A stretch of 64,000 nt of DNA from Brachybacterium alimentarium (GCF_002332425.1 NZ_NRGS01000002.1:1-64000), one strand, 5' to 3'; positions 51,115 through 61,990 are shown, numbered from the stretch's first letter. The notes: generated by a model not told the origin, from the letters alone. Program-made: numbers and translations.

Positions 51115-51743
51115 CGGGCCCCGAGCGCGTCCTGCAGAGCCGCGGTCACCTCGTCGATGGAGGCCATGCCGTCCACCCGGCGCACCAGGCCCCGAGCGTC
51201 GTAGACGTCGATCAGCGGAGCGGTCTGCTCGCTGTACACCGAGAGACGATGACGGATCGTCTCCTCGGTGTCGTCGCTGCGTCCCTCGGCCTCGCCACGA
51301 GCGACGAGCCGCTCCACGACGGCCTCGGTCTCGACCACGAGCAGCAGGACTGCATCCAGGGACGTGCCCAGGGAGTCGAGCACCCCGTCCAGGGCCTCGA
51401 CCTGATCGAGGGTGCGGGGGTAGCCGTCGAGCAGGAAACCGGCCGCGGCGTCGTCCTCCGCGAGGCGTGCGCGCACCATGTCGTTGGTGACGGAGTCCGG
51501 GACGTACTCGCCCTTGTCCATGTAGGACTTCGCGAGCACGCCGAGCTCGGTCTGCTGGGAGACGTTCGCACGGAAGATGTCACCGGTGGAGATCGCCGGG
51601 ATCGACAGTGCGTCCGCCAGCCGCGCGGCCTGCGTGCCCTTGCCCGCTCCGGGCGGACCCACGATGAGCAGGCGTCGGGGGGCGCCCTCCCCCTGCGGGG
51701 CGGACGAGGCGGCGGAGTCGCTGGAGAGGTCGGGGCTGGTCAC
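51111..51743 (-). CDS. adk: Adenylate kinase
   Basis: Balances ATP, ADP and AMP. 210 residues with an N-terminal Ser/Ala extension of about 22 residues before LLIVGPPGAGKGTQAARLA (P-loop). STGDIFR, DGYPRTLDQ and the short LID region VARGEAEGRSDDTEETIRHRL follow; the long zinc-type LID is absent, as usual in actinobacteria. GTG 51743 overlaps the secY stop, so translation is coupled. Confidence 0.97.
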   Translation of the reverse strand: MTSPDLSSDSAASSAPQGEGAPRRLLIVGPPGAGKGTQAARLADALSIPAISTGDIFRANVSQQTELGVLAKSYMDKGEYVPDSVTNDMVRARLAEDDAAAGFLLDGYPRTLDQVEALDGVLDSLGTSLDAVLLLVVETEAVVERLVARGEAEGRSDDTEETIRHRLSVYSEQTAPLIDVYDARGLVRRVDGMASIDEVTAALQDALGAR

Positions 51744-53044
51744 CGGAGGATCCCTTCGTAGTGGTGCTGCTGGAGCTTCGCGTCGATCTGCTTCACGGTG
51801 TCGAGGCCGACGCCGATGATGATCAGGAGGGACACCCCGCCGAGCGGGAAGTCCTGCGAGGCGCCCAGGAATGTGAGTGCGAGCAGCGGCATCAGCGAGA
51901 TCACCGCGAGGTAGAGCGCGCCGGGGGTCTGGATCCGGTTGATCACGTAGCGCAGGTACCGCTCAGTGGGCTTGCCGGCACGGACGTTGGGCACGAATCC
52001 GCCGTACTTCTTCATGTTGTCGGCGATCTCCTCGGCGTTGAAGGTGATCGACGTGTAGAAGAAGGCGAAGAAGATGATCAGCGCCGAGTAGGAGAGCGCG
52101 TAGATCAGGGAGAACGACGAGCCCATCACCAGATTCTGGTTGATCCAGGCGACCCACGGGGCCTCCGGATCACCGAAGCCCGCGAGCATCTGCGGCAGCG
52201 AGAGGATCGAGGAGGCGAAGATGACGGGGATGACGCCGGCCTGGTTGACCTTGATCGGGATGTAGGTCGAGGTGCCGCCGTACATGCGTCGACCCACCAT
52301 GCGCTTGGCGTACTGAACGGGGATGCGGCGCTGGGACTGCTCGACGAACACGACGCCGACCATCACCACGAGCGCGACGAGGAGCACCAGGGCGAACACC
52401 ATCCAGCCCTGCAGCTGGAAGACCTGGGTCAGGGCGCCGGGGAACGAGGCGGCGATGGACGTGAAGATCATCAGCGACATGCCGTTGCCGATGCCGCGCT
52501 CGGTGATCATCTCGCCCATGAACATGATCAGCACGGTGCCGACGGTCATCGCGAGCACCATCAGCAGCAGGGTGGGGATCGACTGGTCCGGCACGAGGGG
52601 CAGGTTGCAGCCGACGAAGAAGTTGCCGGAGCGCACGAGCGTGATGATCGTGGTGGCCTGGAGCACGCCCAGGCCGATCGTCAGGTAGCGCGTGTACTGG
52701 GTGAGCTTCGCGGTGCCCGAGGCGCCTTCCTTGTGGAGGGCCTCGAAGCGCGGGATCACCACGCGCAGGAGCTGCACGATGATCGACGCCGTGATGTAGG
52801 GCATCACGCCGAGGGAGAAGACGGAGAGCTGCAGCAGAGCGCCGCCGGAGAACATGTTGATCATGCCCATCGCGGAAGCGCCCTGACCCGAGCTCGCCTG
52901 GTCGGAGCAGATCATCACGTTGGTGTAGTCGAATCCCGGAGTGGGGACGAAGACACCGAGGCGATAGATCGCGAGCAGGCCGAGCGTGAAGAGGATCTTC
53001 GCCCTCAGCTCGGGGGTGCGCAGCGCGCGCACGAACGAGTTCAC
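51740..53044 (-). CDS. secY: Preprotein translocase subunit SecY
   Basis: Channel of the general secretory pathway, 434 residues with about ten membrane segments. Family blocks are MNSFVRALRTPELRAKILFTLGLLAIYRLGVFVP, LMPYITASII-like LGVMPYITASIIVQLL, RGIGNGMSLMIF and FGFYTSI-like AFFYTSITFNAEEIADNMKKYGGF (shown in part). Start is GTG 53044. It follows rplO after 157 bases that carry a 21-bp hairpin, so it may have reduced or separate expression. Confidence 0.97.
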   Translation of the reverse strand: MNSFVRALRTPELRAKILFTLGLLAIYRLGVFVPTPGFDYTNVMICSDQASSGQGASAMGMINMFSGGALLQLSVFSLGVMPYITASIIVQLLRVVIPRFEALHKEGASGTAKLTQYTRYLTIGLGVLQATTIITLVRSGNFFVGCNLPLVPDQSIPTLLLMVLAMTVGTVLIMFMGEMITERGIGNGMSLMIFTSIAASFPGALTQVFQLQGWMVFALVLLVALVVMVGVVFVEQSQRRIPVQYAKRMVGRRMYGGTSTYIPIKVNQAGVIPVIFASSILSLPQMLAGFGDPEAPWVAWINQNLVMGSSFSLIYALSYSALIIFFAFFYTSITFNAEEIADNMKKYGGFVPNVRAGKPTERYLRYVINRIQTPGALYLAVISLMPLLALTFLGASQDFPLGGVSLLIIIGVGLDTVKQIDAKLQQHHYEGILR

Positions 53045-53146
53045 GAGTTTCCCTCCTGGAGGTCCGGGGACAGGACCGTATAGGACGTCCCGGCCCGTCC
53101 CGGCGCGGCAGATGTTCTGCAGCTATCGGACCGGCCCCGATATGAC

Positions 53147-53192
53147 GACGGGGCACCGCCGCACAGATTATTCTGCGCGACGGTGCCCCGTC
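53147..53192 (-). terminator. 21-bp hairpin between rplO and secY
   Basis: Arms 53147-53167 and 53172-53192 pair over 21 bp with two wobbles around a 4-base loop. The run of T is on the wrong side for a standard intrinsic terminator, so it may be an attenuator or processing site that lowers secY relative to ribosomal genes. Confidence 0.6.
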
Positions 53193-53201
53193 AAAAGAGA
53201 C

Positions 53202-53660
53202 TCACGCGGTGGTGACGGACCCGCCAGCCGCCGCGATCTTCTGCTCCGCCGAGGCGGAGAACTTCTGCGCGGTGATGTCGAGCTTGACGCTCACCTCGCC
53301 GGAACCCAGCACCTTGACGGGCTGGTTCTTGCGCACGGCGCCCTTGGCGACGAGATCCTCGACCGTGATGGAGCCGCCCTCGGGGAACAGCTCCTGCAGG
53401 GTCGCCAGGTTCACGACCTGGTACTCGACGCGGAAGGGGTTGGTGAAGCCGCGAAGCTTCGGGAGGCGCATATGCATAGGCATCTGGCCACCCTCGAAGC
53501 CGACGGGCACCTGGTAACGGGCCTTCGTGCCCTTGGTGCCGCGACCGGCGGTCTTGCCCTTGGAGGCCTCACCACGACCGACGCGCGTGCGCGCGGTCTT
53601 CGAACCCGGCGCGGGGCGCAGGTCGTGAAGCTTCAGAGGACTCTGGTTGGAATCAGTCAT
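53202..53660 (-). CDS. rplO: 50S ribosomal protein L15
   Basis: Late assembly protein of the large subunit, 152 residues. [36 protein letters not shown] is the Gly/Arg-rich N-terminal region (quoted in part here), followed by [21 protein letters not shown]. Overall usual length. Follows rpmD after 5 bases; the large hairpin stands 9 bases past its stop. Confidence 0.97.
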   Translation of the reverse strand: MTDSNQSPLKLHDLRPAPGSKTARTRVGRGEASKGKTAGRGTKGTKARYQVPVGFEGGQMPMHMRLPKLRGFTNPFRVEYQVVNLATLQELFPEGGSITVEDLVAKGAVRKNQPVKVLGSGEVSVKLDITAQKFSASAEQKIAAAGGSVTTA

Positions 53661-53665
53661 GAGAG

Positions 53666-53845
53666 TCAGTCCACCTCTTCGAACGTCACCAGATGGGTGA
53701 CAGTGCGGACCATGCCGCGGATCTCAGGGCGATCTTCCTTCACCACCGTGTCACCGATGCGCTTGAGGCCGAGGCCCCGCAGGGTGGCGCGCTGGCTCTG
53801 GGAGCCGCCGATGTCGGAACGGACCTGGGTCACCTTGATCTGCAT
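53666..53845 (-). CDS. rpmD: 50S ribosomal protein L30
   Basis: 59 residues, complete bacterial L30, from [29 protein letters not shown] to [11 protein letters not shown]. The ATG at 53845 overlaps the rpsE stop (TGATG), so it is translated by coupling. Standard position in the spc operon. Confidence 0.95.
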   Translation of the reverse strand: MQIKVTQVRSDIGGSQSQRATLRGLGLKRIGDTVVKEDRPEIRGMVRTVTHLVTFEEVD

Positions 53846-54534
53846 CAGGCACCCACCTTCGTGGCCCGAGCCGCTGCACGGCCCTCGGCCTGGGCCCGCA
53901 GGAGCGCAGCCGGAGCGACGTGCTCGACCGAGAGGCCACGACGTGCTGCCACGGCCTCCGGCTCCTCGAGCTGCTTCAGGGCATCGACGGTGGCCCGCAC
54001 GATGTTGATCTGGTTCGTGGAGCCGAGCGACTTGGAGAGCACGTCGTGCACTCCGGCGCACTCGAGCACCGCACGGACCGGACCGCCGGCGATCACGCCG
54101 GTACCCGGAGCGGCGGGACGGAGCAGGACGACGCCTGCCGCATCCTCACCCTGGACGGGGTGCACGACGGTTCCCTGGATGCGCGGGACGCGGAAGAAGT
54201 TCTTCTTCGCCTCCTCGACACCCTTGGAGATCGCCGCGGGCACCTCCTTGGCCTTGCCGTAGCCGACGCCGACGGTGCCGTCGCCGTCACCCACCACCAC
54301 GAGAGCGGTGAAGGAGAAACGACGGCCGCCCTTGACGACCTTCGACACGCGGTTGATGCTCACGACGCGCTCGAGGAATGCCGACTTCTCGGCGTCCTGT
54401 CCGCGGCCGCGGCCACCCTGACGGCCACCGCGGTCGCCGCCCTGGCGGCCTCCGCGGTCGTTGCTGGTGTTGGTGGTGTTGTCATCCCGCCGGCCGGAGG
54501 CCGCGGGACCGTTGTTCCGCTGCTGTGCAGCCAT
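53845..54534 (-). CDS. rpsE: 30S ribosomal protein S5
   Basis: Decoding-fidelity protein, 229 residues. The first about 55 residues are a Gly/Arg/Asn-rich extension with [22 protein letters not shown] repeats; the conserved part starts at [22 protein letters not shown] and includes [24 protein letters not shown]. The extension is longer than in most relatives. Overlaps rpmD. Confidence 0.97.
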   Translation of the reverse strand: MAAQQRNNGPAASGRRDDNTTNTSNDRGGRQGGDRGGRQGGRGRGQDAEKSAFLERVVSINRVSKVVKGGRRFSFTALVVVGDGDGTVGVGYGKAKEVPAAISKGVEEAKKNFFRVPRIQGTVVHPVQGEDAAGVVLLRPAAPGTGVIAGGPVRAVLECAGVHDVLSKSLGSTNQINIVRATVDALKQLEEPEAVAARRGLSVEHVAPAALLRAQAEGRAAARATKVGA

Positions 54535-54570
54535 ATCAGATCCTCTTCTCGTCCTGTGTCCCGGGGGCGA

Positions 54571-54957
54571 TCACAGCGCCAGGCCGGCTTCGCGAGCGCC
54601 GTCGGCGACGGCTGCCACACGGCCGTGGTACTTGTTGCCGCCGCGGTCGAACACGACGGAGTCGATCCCGGCAGCCTTGGCACGCTCGGCGACGAGGGCG
54701 CCGACGCTGCGGGCCTTGTCGGTCTTGGGTGCCTCGGTGCCGCGCAGGTCGGCCTCCATGGTCGACGCCGACGCGATGGTCTTGCCCAGCGAGTCATCGA
54801 CGATCTGGACGAAGACGTGGCGCGACGAGCGGGTGACCACCAGGCGCGGACGCACGGCGGTGCCGATGACACGGCGACGAACACGCAGGTGACGACGACC
54901 GCGCGAACGCAGCTTGCTGCCGACCTTGCCCTTGGTGTGCTTGAGTGCGTAACCCAT
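54571..54957 (-). CDS. rplR: 50S ribosomal protein L18
   Basis: 5S rRNA-binding protein, 128 residues. Conserved [32 protein letters not shown] and the [25 protein letters not shown]-terminus. ATG 54957 chosen; a GTG 54963 two codons earlier overlaps the rplF stop. 2 bases follow that stop. Confidence 0.97.
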   Translation of the reverse strand: MGYALKHTKGKVGSKLRSRGRRHLRVRRRVIGTAVRPRLVVTRSSRHVFVQIVDDSLGKTIASASTMEADLRGTEAPKTDKARSVGALVAERAKAAGIDSVVFDRGGNKYHGRVAAVADGAREAGLAL

Positions 54958-54959
54958 GA

Positions 54960-55502
54960 TCACTTACCAGCCTTTCCGGCCTTGCGCACCACGACTTCGT
55001 CCGCGTACCGCACGCCCTTGCCCTTGTAGGGCTCGGGCCGGCGGATCTTGCGGATGTTCGCGGCGACCTCGCCCACCTGCTGCTTGTCGATGCCGCTGAC
55101 CGAGAACTTGGCCGGGGTATCGACGGTGAAGGTGATGCCCTCGGGCGCCTTCACCACGACAGGGTGGGAGAAACCGAGGGCGAACTCGAGGTCGGTGCCC
55201 TTCGCGGTCACACGGTAGCCCGTGCCCACGATCTCCAGCTTCTTGGTGTAGCCCTCGGTGACACCGAGGACCATGTTGTTGATGAGCGTGCGGGTGAGGC
55301 CGTGAAGGCTCCGGTTCTCACGCTCGTCGTCGGGGCGGCTGACGACGATGGAGCCGTCTTCCGCGCGCTCGACGGTCAGGGGCTCGGGCACGTAGTGCTT
55401 GAGCTCGCCCTTGGGACCGGTCACCGTGACGGTGCGGTCATCGATGGTGACGTTCTGGACAGTGGCCGGCACTGCGACCGGGAGGCGTCCGATGCGGGAC
55501 AT
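54960..55502 (-). CDS. rplF: 50S ribosomal protein L6
   Basis: 180 residues, two-domain protein at the factor-binding region. [22 protein letters not shown] and the C-terminal [26 protein letters not shown] are invariant features. Standard length and position between rpsH and rplR. Confidence 0.97.
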   Translation of the reverse strand: MSRIGRLPVAVPATVQNVTIDDRTVTVTGPKGELKHYVPEPLTVERAEDGSIVVSRPDDERENRSLHGLTRTLINNMVLGVTEGYTKKLEIVGTGYRVTAKGTDLEFALGFSHPVVVKAPEGITFTVDTPAKFSVSGIDKQQVGEVAANIRKIRRPEPYKGKGVRYADEVVVRKAGKAGK

Positions 55503-55523
55503 AGTTGTTTGCTCCTCTCCCGC

Positions 55524-55922
55524 TCACCAGATGTAGGCGAGGACTTCCCCACCCACACCCTTCGTGGCAGCCTGCTTGTCGGTCAGAAGGCCGGAGGACG
55601 TGGACAGGATCGCCACGCCCAGCCCGCCGAGGACCTTGGGCAGATTGGTGGACTTCGCGTATACACGCAGGCCGGGCTTCGAGATTCGACGAATCCCGGA
55701 GATGGCACGCTCACGGCTGTCGGAGTACTTGAGCTCGAGGACGAGCTTGCTGCCCACCTCGGCCTCTTCCTCGGTCCAACCGAGGATGTAGCCCTCAGCC
55801 TTCAGGATGTCCGCAATGCGGGCCTTCAACTTCGAGTACGGCATGGACGCGGTCTCGTGGAACGCCCCTGAGGCGTTCCTGATCCGCGTCAGCATGTCCG
55901 CGATCGGGTCGGTCATGGTCAT
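55524..55922 (-). CDS. rpsH: 30S ribosomal protein S8
   Basis: 132 residues; binds 16S rRNA helix 21 and, in E. coli, represses the spc operon. [17 protein letters not shown] and the [26 protein letters not shown] end are typical. Start may be ATG 55922 or the next ATG two codons on. It follows rpsN by 71 bases. Confidence 0.97.
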   Translation of the reverse strand: MTMTDPIADMLTRIRNASGAFHETASMPYSKLKARIADILKAEGYILGWTEEEAEVGSKLVLELKYSDSRERAISGIRRISKPGLRVYAKSTNLPKVLGGLGVAILSTSSGLLTDKQAATKGVGGEVLAYIW

Positions 55923-55993
55923 GTCTGTTGCTTCTTCCTCACCTGGTTTCCCTCGGCATCATTGCTGTGCCTCGGGACCTCTGGCGGTAGTTC

Positions 55994-56179
55994 TTACCAG
56001 CTGCTCTTGGTCACGCCGGGGAGCTCACCGCGGTGAGCCATCTCGCGAAGGCAGACTCGGCAGAGCCCGAACTTGCGGTACACGGAATGCGGTCGACCGC
56101 AGCGCTGGCACCGGGTGTAGGCGCGGACGCCGAACTTCGGCTTGCGCTCCGACTTCTTGATCAGGGCTGTCTTCGCCAT
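55994..56179 (-). CDS. rpsZ: 30S ribosomal protein S14, zinc-binding type Z
   Basis: 61 residues, the short form with two CxxC pairs: [20 protein letters not shown]. Begins [23 protein letters not shown]. Standard spc-operon S14 of actinobacteria; a longer zinc-free paralogue is often elsewhere. 1 base after rplE. Confidence 0.96.
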   Translation of the reverse strand: MAKTALIKKSERKPKFGVRAYTRCQRCGRPHSVYRKFGLCRVCLREMAHRGELPGVTKSSW

Positions 56180-56180
56180 A

Positions 56181-56753
56181 TCAGTTCTCCTTGAAGGGGA
56201 AGCCGAGCAGCTTCAGCAGCGCGCGTCCCTCGTCGTCGGTCTTCGCAGTGGTCACGACCGTGATGTCCATACCGCGGACGCGGTCGATCTTGTCCTGGTC
56301 GATCTCGTGGAACATGACCTGCTCCGTGAGACCGAAGGTGTAGTTGCCGTTGCCGTCGAAGTGCTTCGGCGACAGTCCGCGGAAATCGCGGATGCGCGGC
56401 AGCGCGGTCGACAGCAGACGGTCCAGGAACTCCCACATGCGAGCGTTGCGCAGGGTGACGTGCGCACCGATCGGCATGCCCTCACGCAGCTTGAACTGCG
56501 CGATGGACTTGCGGGCCTTGGTGACCTGGGGCTTCTGTCCGGTGATGTCCGCGAGATCGCGGATGGCACCGTCGATGACCTTGGAGTCGCGAGCGGCGTC
56601 GCCGACGCCCATGTTCACGACGATCTTGGTCAGCCCGGGGACCAGCATGACGTTCTGGTAACCGAACTGCTCGGTCAGCTCCGTCTTGATGGACTCGTTG
56701 TAGCGGGCCTTCAGACGCGGGGTGGGCGTCTGCGTGGCAGTGGTCTCTGACAT
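56181..56753 (-). CDS. rplE: 50S ribosomal protein L5
   Basis: 5S rRNA-binding protein at the central protuberance, 190 residues. [29 protein letters not shown] and [22 protein letters not shown] are invariant blocks (in part), and [20 protein letters not shown] ends it. The start overlaps the rplX stop by one base. Confidence 0.97.
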   Translation of the reverse strand: MSETTATQTPTPRLKARYNESIKTELTEQFGYQNVMLVPGLTKIVVNMGVGDAARDSKVIDGAIRDLADITGQKPQVTKARKSIAQFKLREGMPIGAHVTLRNARMWEFLDRLLSTALPRIRDFRGLSPKHFDGNGNYTFGLTEQVMFHEIDQDKIDRVRGMDITVVTTAKTDDEGRALLKLLGFPFKEN

Positions 56754-57139
56754 CAGATGTCCTTCCCGGAGCGCTTGGCGAAGCGGACGCGCACCTGCTT
56801 GGAGCGGCCGTTCTCGAGCTCAACGGTCTCGACGCGGTAACCGATCTTGGTCGGCTTGTTGTCCTCCGGGTCGACCAGGGCCACGTTCGAGACGTGCAGA
56901 GGAGCCTCGCGCTGCTCGATGCCGCCCGCGCCTCCGGCCTGGTCCGCCTTGAGGTGGTGGGTGCGACGGTTGATGCCCTCGACGAGGACACGCTGGGTGT
57001 CGGGGAACACCTGCAGCACTCGACCCTGCTTGCCCTTGTCGCCGGCCTTGAGGCTGCGTGCGGCGGCCTTGTCGCCGTCGCTCGTGCGCCCCGTGATGAC
57101 CTGGACGAGGTCGCCCTTCTTGATCTTCATCTTTGCCAT
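56753..57139 (-). CDS. rplX: 50S ribosomal protein L24
   Basis: Assembly initiator, 128 residues. The KOW motif is [22 protein letters not shown] with [24 protein letters not shown] follows. The loop [12 protein letters not shown] (about 22-33) between KOW halves is longer than in E. coli, and the C-terminus is a little extended. 1 base after rplN. Confidence 0.97.
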   Translation of the reverse strand: MAKMKIKKGDLVQVITGRTSDGDKAAARSLKAGDKGKQGRVLQVFPDTQRVLVEGINRRTHHLKADQAGGAGGIEQREAPLHVSNVALVDPEDNKPTKIGYRVETVELENGRSKQVRVRFAKRSGKDI

Positions 57140-57140
57140 A

Positions 57141-57509
57141 TCACAGCACCTCCGGTGCCAGCGAGATGATCTTCATGAAGCGCTTGTCGCGCAGCTCGCG
57201 ACCGACCGGGCCGAAGATGCGCGTACCGCGGGGCTCCCCGTCGGCCTTGAGGATCACCGCTGCATTCTCATCGAAGCGGATGTAGGAACCGTCGACGCGA
57301 CGACGCTCCTTGGACGTGCGGACGACGACAGCCTTGATGATGTCGCCCTTCTTGACGTTGCCACCGGGGATGGCGTCCTTGACGGTCGCCACGATGGTGT
57401 CGCCGATGCTGGCGTAACGGCGACCGGAGCCACCGAGAACGCGGATGCACAGAATCTCCTTGGCACCCGTGTTGTCGGCGACCTTCAGTCGCGACTCCTG
57501 CTGAATCAC
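57141..57509 (-). CDS. rplN: 50S ribosomal protein L14
   Basis: 122 residues, fully conserved from [28 protein letters not shown] to [16 protein letters not shown]. It is the first gene of the spc operon here: the usual rpsQ neighbour is about 1 kb away beyond a plus-strand gene. A 310-base leader from the promoter at 57823-57852 is predicted. Confidence 0.98.
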   Translation of the reverse strand: MIQQESRLKVADNTGAKEILCIRVLGGSGRRYASIGDTIVATVKDAIPGGNVKKGDIIKAVVVRTSKERRRVDGSYIRFDENAAVILKADGEPRGTRIFGPVGRELRDKRFMKIISLAPEVL

Positions 57510-57822
57510 TCGTTCTCCTATCGTCTCACCGGTTCTCTTCCCGCCCGCGGGAGCGAGCCGGCCGAGCCTTGCGGAACGGAATGTGGACCATGCCCGATAT
57601 CGCCGCTGGTCGCAGCTGCGACCTCTGGCGTCACCGCCGACGGGTCCCGGGCACCAAAAAACCCTCTGCCGGACTCAAGCACTAGCGTGGAGAACGCGGA
57701 ACGTTCGCTGTCTCGTGCAAGGTCTCCGGCGAGGATGGATCTGGTGCTACCGGATCCTGTCACGGACGTCCGTCCTCTCACACCGCAGGGGCGCATGGGG
57801 ACAGTCGTCCGGCAACTGCTCA

Positions 57823-57852
57823 AGACTACGCGCTACCACGCTGCGGTGTCAC
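57823..57852 (-). promoter_or_regulatory. Candidate promoter of the rplN (spc) operon
   Basis: Minus strand: GTGACA (57847-57852), 18-base spacer, TAGTCT (57823-57828). The 495-base gap 57510-58004 contains this, a T-run tract near 57655-57662 and the start of the plus-strand gene's promoter; no other gene is visible. Confidence 0.4.
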
Positions 57853-57992
57853 CCCGCGAAGGACAAGAAGCGGGTGTGTCCTTGCTCTCCTGGCCCGCAC
57901 TCCCGATAGAACGTCCCGCCGAGAGGGAGCGGGAGAGGACGGCTCTGCGACGGCAGCGCCCATCCGTTCGGCGCAGCGCCGAGGGGCACCCC

Positions 57993-57998
57993 TAGACT
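57993..57998 (+). promoter_or_regulatory. -10 box (TAGACT) of leaderless gene at 58005
   Basis: TAGACT ends 6 bases before the ATG at 58005, which would make a leaderless transcript; no ribosome binding site is seen. Confidence 0.5.
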
Positions 57999-58004
57999 CG
58001 ACGC

Positions 58005-58460
58005 ATGATCGACATCGACGTCGCCCGACGGCTCCAGCATGCAGGACTTCCATGGTTCCCCGCGGAGGGGGATCTGTTCGCGATCGACACCGAGCAGCTG
58101 CGCGACGAGGCGTTCATGCTCTCGTCGATGGTGATCGAGTCCGCCGAGGGGCGTTCCGGGCAGAAGATCTTCCGCTTCAACGGCACCACGGAATGGGCAC
58201 TGGACTCCGTGGAGCAGCACGAGGCCCTCTGGATCCCCCGCGAGGAGCAGCTGCGTGACGCGCTCGGCACGGACTTCGTCTCCCTGCGGCGCGAGCAGGA
58301 CGGCGGCTTCGTCGTCTCCGCTGTCCTCGACCCCCGGGGCGAGGTCCAGGAGGTGCGGGCGCCCCACGCGGAGGACGCCTACGCCGGCGCCCTGCTGATG
58401 CGGCTCACCGCAGACGGTCCGCAGAGCGCGGAGCCCTCCCCCACCTCCGGCGACCAGTAG
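58005..58460 (+). CDS. Small conserved actinobacterial protein (often labelled pilus assembly CpaE-like)
   Basis: 151 residues, soluble, no signal or membrane segment. The order VARRLQHAGLPWFPAEGDLFAID, FNGTTEWALDSVEQHEALWIPREEQLRDALGTDF (quoted in part) and the late DPRGEVQEVRAPHAEDAYAGALL matches a small actinobacterial family; databases often call it pilus assembly protein CpaE, but it has no CpaE ATPase motifs and its role is unknown. Only plus-strand gene in the ribosomal cluster, splitting rpsQ from rplN, with its own -10 and a shared terminator. Confidence 0.75.
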   Translation: MIDIDVARRLQHAGLPWFPAEGDLFAIDTEQLRDEAFMLSSMVIESAEGRSGQKIFRFNGTTEWALDSVEQHEALWIPREEQLRDALGTDFVSLRREQDGGFVVSAVLDPRGEVQEVRAPHAEDAYAGALLMRLTADGPQSAEPSPTSGDQ

Positions 58461-58473
58461 CCGCTCGCAGACA

Positions 58474-58512
58474 AGAAGGGCCGGCCCTCCCTGTGGGAGG
58501 ACCGGCCCTTCT
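58474..58512. terminator. Bidirectional terminator between the plus-strand gene and rpsQ
   Basis: Arms of 18 bp (AGAAGGGCCGG at each outer end) with one mismatch and a TGT loop, sited between two convergent stop codons. It should end both the S10 operon and the plus-strand gene. Confidence 0.85.
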
Positions 58513-58545
58513 CAGATTCCAGCTGCGGTCACGAGGACCGCTGGA

Positions 58546-58872
58546 TCACTTGGCGCGCTCGAGGATCTCCGCCAGACGCCACCGCTTGGAAGCGGAGGTC
58601 GGACGGGTCTCCATGATGAGGACACGGTCGCCGATGCCGGCGGTGTTCTCCTCGTCGTGGGCCTTGAACTTGCTGGTCTTGGTCGTGACCTTGCCGTAGC
58701 GAGCGTGCTTCACACGCTCCTCGACCTCGACGACGATCGTCTTCTCCATCTTGTCGGAGACCACGAAGCCGCGAACGGTCTTGCGGTAGGGACGCTCCTG
58801 GGAGGACGCGTGAGCGCCTTCCTTGTCGAGCTCCTCGACGGCCGGGGACTCGGCCTTGCTGTTCTCAGTCAT
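58546..58872 (-). CDS. rpsQ: 30S ribosomal protein S17
   Basis: 108 residues. Conserved core [46 protein letters not shown] and [20 protein letters not shown]; an acidic/Ser N-terminal extension of about 27 residues precedes it. ATG 58872 has an upstream AGGAAC-type site. Last gene of the S10 operon before the terminator at 58474. Confidence 0.96.
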   Translation of the reverse strand: MTENSKAESPAVEELDKEGAHASSQERPYRKTVRGFVVSDKMEKTIVVEVEERVKHARYGKVTTKTSKFKAHDEENTAGIGDRVLIMETRPTSASKRWRLAEILERAK

Positions 58873-58892
58873 CTCTGTTCCTCGCTTCGCGG

Positions 58893-59126
58893 TCACTCGG
58901 CGGAGCCGGGGGCCTGACGGATGCCCAGCTCGCGCTCGCGCAGGATCGTGTAGATCCGTGCGATGTCCTTCTTGACGGACCGCAGGCGGCCGGAGCTTTC
59001 GAGCTGACCGGTAGCGGACTGGAAACGAAGCTTGAACAGCTCGTCCTTGGCCTTGGCCAGTTCTTCGGCAAGCTTGAGGTCGTCCAGCTTGTCGATCTCC
59101 TCGGCGGTGAGCTTGGTCGCTGCCAT
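58893..59126 (-). CDS. rpmC: 50S ribosomal protein L29
   Basis: 77 residues, helical hairpin near the tunnel exit: [38 protein letters not shown] and the [18 protein letters not shown] end are standard. The ATG overlaps the rplP stop by one base (TGATG). Confidence 0.96.
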   Translation of the reverse strand: MAATKLTAEEIDKLDDLKLAEELAKAKDELFKLRFQSATGQLESSGRLRSVKKDIARIYTILRERELGIRQAPGSAE

Positions 59127-59545
59127 CAGATGTCACCACCCTCTCGGCTCAGAATGCGGCACTTCATGGGGAGCTTGTGCATCGCAAGGCGCAGGGCCTC
59201 ACGAGCAACGTCCTCGTCGACACCGGCGATCTCGAACATGACCCGTCCCGGCTTGATGTTGGCGATCCACCACTCCACAGAGCCCTTACCGGAGCCCATG
59301 CGGACCTCGGCAGGCTTCTTGGTGAGGGGTCGATCGGGGTAGATGTTGATGAACACCTTGCCGCCACGCTTCATGTAGCGGGTCATGGCGATACGTGCAG
59401 CCTCGATCTGACGGTTGGTGACGTAGGCAGGCGCGAGCGCCTGGATGCCGTAGTCGCCGAACGCGAGCTCGGTGCCGCCCTTGGCCATGCCGCTGCGGGT
59501 CGGGTGGTGCTGCTTGCGGTGCTTGGTCCTGCGGGGGATCAGCAT
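59126..59545 (-). CDS. rplP: 50S ribosomal protein L16
   Basis: 139 residues; shapes the A-site. [24 protein letters not shown] and [21 protein letters not shown] are invariant. Normal length. Overlaps rpmC; follows rpsC after 5 bases. Confidence 0.98.
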   Translation of the reverse strand: MLIPRRTKHRKQHHPTRSGMAKGGTELAFGDYGIQALAPAYVTNRQIEAARIAMTRYMKRGGKVFINIYPDRPLTKKPAEVRMGSGKGSVEWWIANIKPGRVMFEIAGVDEDVAREALRLAMHKLPMKCRILSREGGDI

Positions 59546-59550
59546 GTCGC

Positions 59551-60390
59551 TCAGGCCTCCGTTCCGGACTGCTGTGCGGGAGCGGACGCGGTCTGCTCGG
59601 CGGGAGCGGCGCTCTGCGGTGCAGAGTCCGTGTTCTCCCGACGCGCGGAGGCGTTGCGCTCGTTACGACGGCCACGGGGGCGCTCGGCACGAGGACCACG
59701 GCCGCCGGAGCGGGGACCCTGCGAGGCGGCCTGCTGAGCCGCGAGCTCCTTGGCGGTGACGTCGCCCTTGTAGATCCACACCTTCACGCCGATACGGCCG
59801 AAGGCGGTGCGGGCCTCGTAGAAGCCATAGTCGATGTTCGCGCGAAGGGTGTGCAGCGGCACGCGACCCTCGCGGTAGAACTCGTTACGGCTCATCTCGG
59901 CGCCACCGAGGCGACCGGAGACGGCCACTCGGATGCCCTTCGCGCCGGCACGCTGGGCGGACTGCATGCCCTTGCGCATCGCACGACGGAAGGAGACACG
60001 GGCGGCGAGCTGCTCGGCGATGCCCTGTGCGACCAGCTGAGAGTCGGCCTCGGGGTTCTTGACCTCGAGGATGTTCAGCTGGATCTGCTTGCCGGTGAGC
60101 TTCTCCAGTGCTCCGCGCAGACGCTCGGCCTCTGCACCACGACGCCCGATGACGATGCCCGGGCGGGCGGTGTGGAGGTCGACGCGGACGCGGTCACGGG
60201 TGCGCTCGATCTCGATCTTGGAGATGCCGGCCCGCTCCATGCCCTTGGACATGAGTTCGCGGATCGCGACGTCTTCCTTCACGTAGTCGCGGTAGCGCTG
60301 ACCCTCCTTGGAGGAATCGGCGAACCAACGGCTCGTGTGCTCCGTCGTGATCCCGAGACGGAACCCGTTCGGATTGACCTTCTGGCCCAT
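59551..60390 (-). CDS. rpsC: 30S ribosomal protein S3
   Basis: mRNA-entry protein with KH domain, 279 residues. [25 protein letters not shown] start, [22 protein letters not shown] (KH GxxG region), and [31 protein letters not shown]. The last 65 residues are low-complexity Arg/Gly/Asn then Ala/Gln-rich, common in actinobacteria. Confidence 0.98.
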   Translation of the reverse strand: MGQKVNPNGFRLGITTEHTSRWFADSSKEGQRYRDYVKEDVAIRELMSKGMERAGISKIEIERTRDRVRVDLHTARPGIVIGRRGAEAERLRGALEKLTGKQIQLNILEVKNPEADSQLVAQGIAEQLAARVSFRRAMRKGMQSAQRAGAKGIRVAVSGRLGGAEMSRNEFYREGRVPLHTLRANIDYGFYEARTAFGRIGVKVWIYKGDVTAKELAAQQAASQGPRSGGRGPRAERPRGRRNERNASARRENTDSAPQSAAPAEQTASAPAQQSGTEA

Positions 60391-60400
60391 TCGGGACTCC

Positions 60401-60754
60401 TTACTTGTTCACGGGAGCGACGACCACGGTGACGTGGCTGCTGCGCTTCTTGATCTGGAAGGCTCGACCCTGTGCACGCGGCTGGAACCGCTTCATGGTC
60501 GGACCCTCATCGACGAAGGCGGCGGAGATGGCGAGTTCGCGCTCATCGAAGCGCTCCCCTGCCTGATCTGCCTTCACCCGCGCGTTGGCGATCGCGGACT
60601 CGACGAGCTTGAGGACGGACTCACTGGCGGACTGCGGAGCGAACCGCAGAATGTCCAGGGCCTCGGCCGTGCTCTTGCCACGAATCAGGTCCACAACGCG
60701 GCGAGCCTTCATGGGCGACATGCGGAGATGCCGCACCTGCGCCTTGGCTTCCAT
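60401..60754 (-). CDS. rplV: 50S ribosomal protein L22
   Basis: 117 residues; its loop lines the peptide tunnel near the macrolide site. [27 protein letters not shown] and the [21 protein letters not shown] loop/tail are conserved. 53 bases after rpsS. Confidence 0.98.
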   Translation of the reverse strand: MEAKAQVRHLRMSPMKARRVVDLIRGKSTAEALDILRFAPQSASESVLKLVESAIANARVKADQAGERFDERELAISAAFVDEGPTMKRFQPRAQGRAFQIKKRSSHVTVVVAPVNK

Positions 60755-60807
60755 TGCTGTCCTGCTTTCTTCTGGGTGTCGGGACGTGCTGCCGTGCTGA
60801 CTCGAGG

Positions 60808-61089
60808 TCAGCGACGACGGCCCTTTCTGTCGTCCTTCTCGTGGCCCTTGAAAGTCCGCGTGGGAGCGAACTCGCCGAGCTTGTGGCCGACCATCGACTC
60901 GGTGATGAACACCGTGACGTGCTTGCGGCCGTCGTGCACTGCGAAGGTGTGGCCGAGGAAGTCCGGGGTGACCACCGAACGACGCGACCAGGTCTTGATG
61001 AGATTCTTGGTGCCCTTTTCGTTCTGGACATCGACCTTCTTCTGAAGGTGATCGTCCACGAAGGGGCCCTTGGCGATACTGCGAGGCAT
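60808..61089 (-). CDS. rpsS: 30S ribosomal protein S19
   Basis: 93 residues, forms complex with S13. [19 protein letters not shown] and [27 protein letters not shown] are invariant. 18 bases after rplB. Confidence 0.98.
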   Translation of the reverse strand: MPRSIAKGPFVDDHLQKKVDVQNEKGTKNLIKTWSRRSVVTPDFLGHTFAVHDGRKHVTVFITESMVGHKLGEFAPTRTFKGHEKDDRKGRRR

Positions 61090-61107
61090 TGTCTCTGCTT
61101 CTCCCTA

Positions 61108-61944
<837 letters not shown>

Positions 61945-61990
61945 GTGGGTTTCCCTCAGACTCTCTTCGGCTCCTCGGATATCGGCCGCC

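Noticed and set aside
58546-59139. 197-codon reading of rpsQ with a long N-terminal extension
   Set aside because: The extra part overlaps rpmC in another frame; ATG 58872 gives normal S17.
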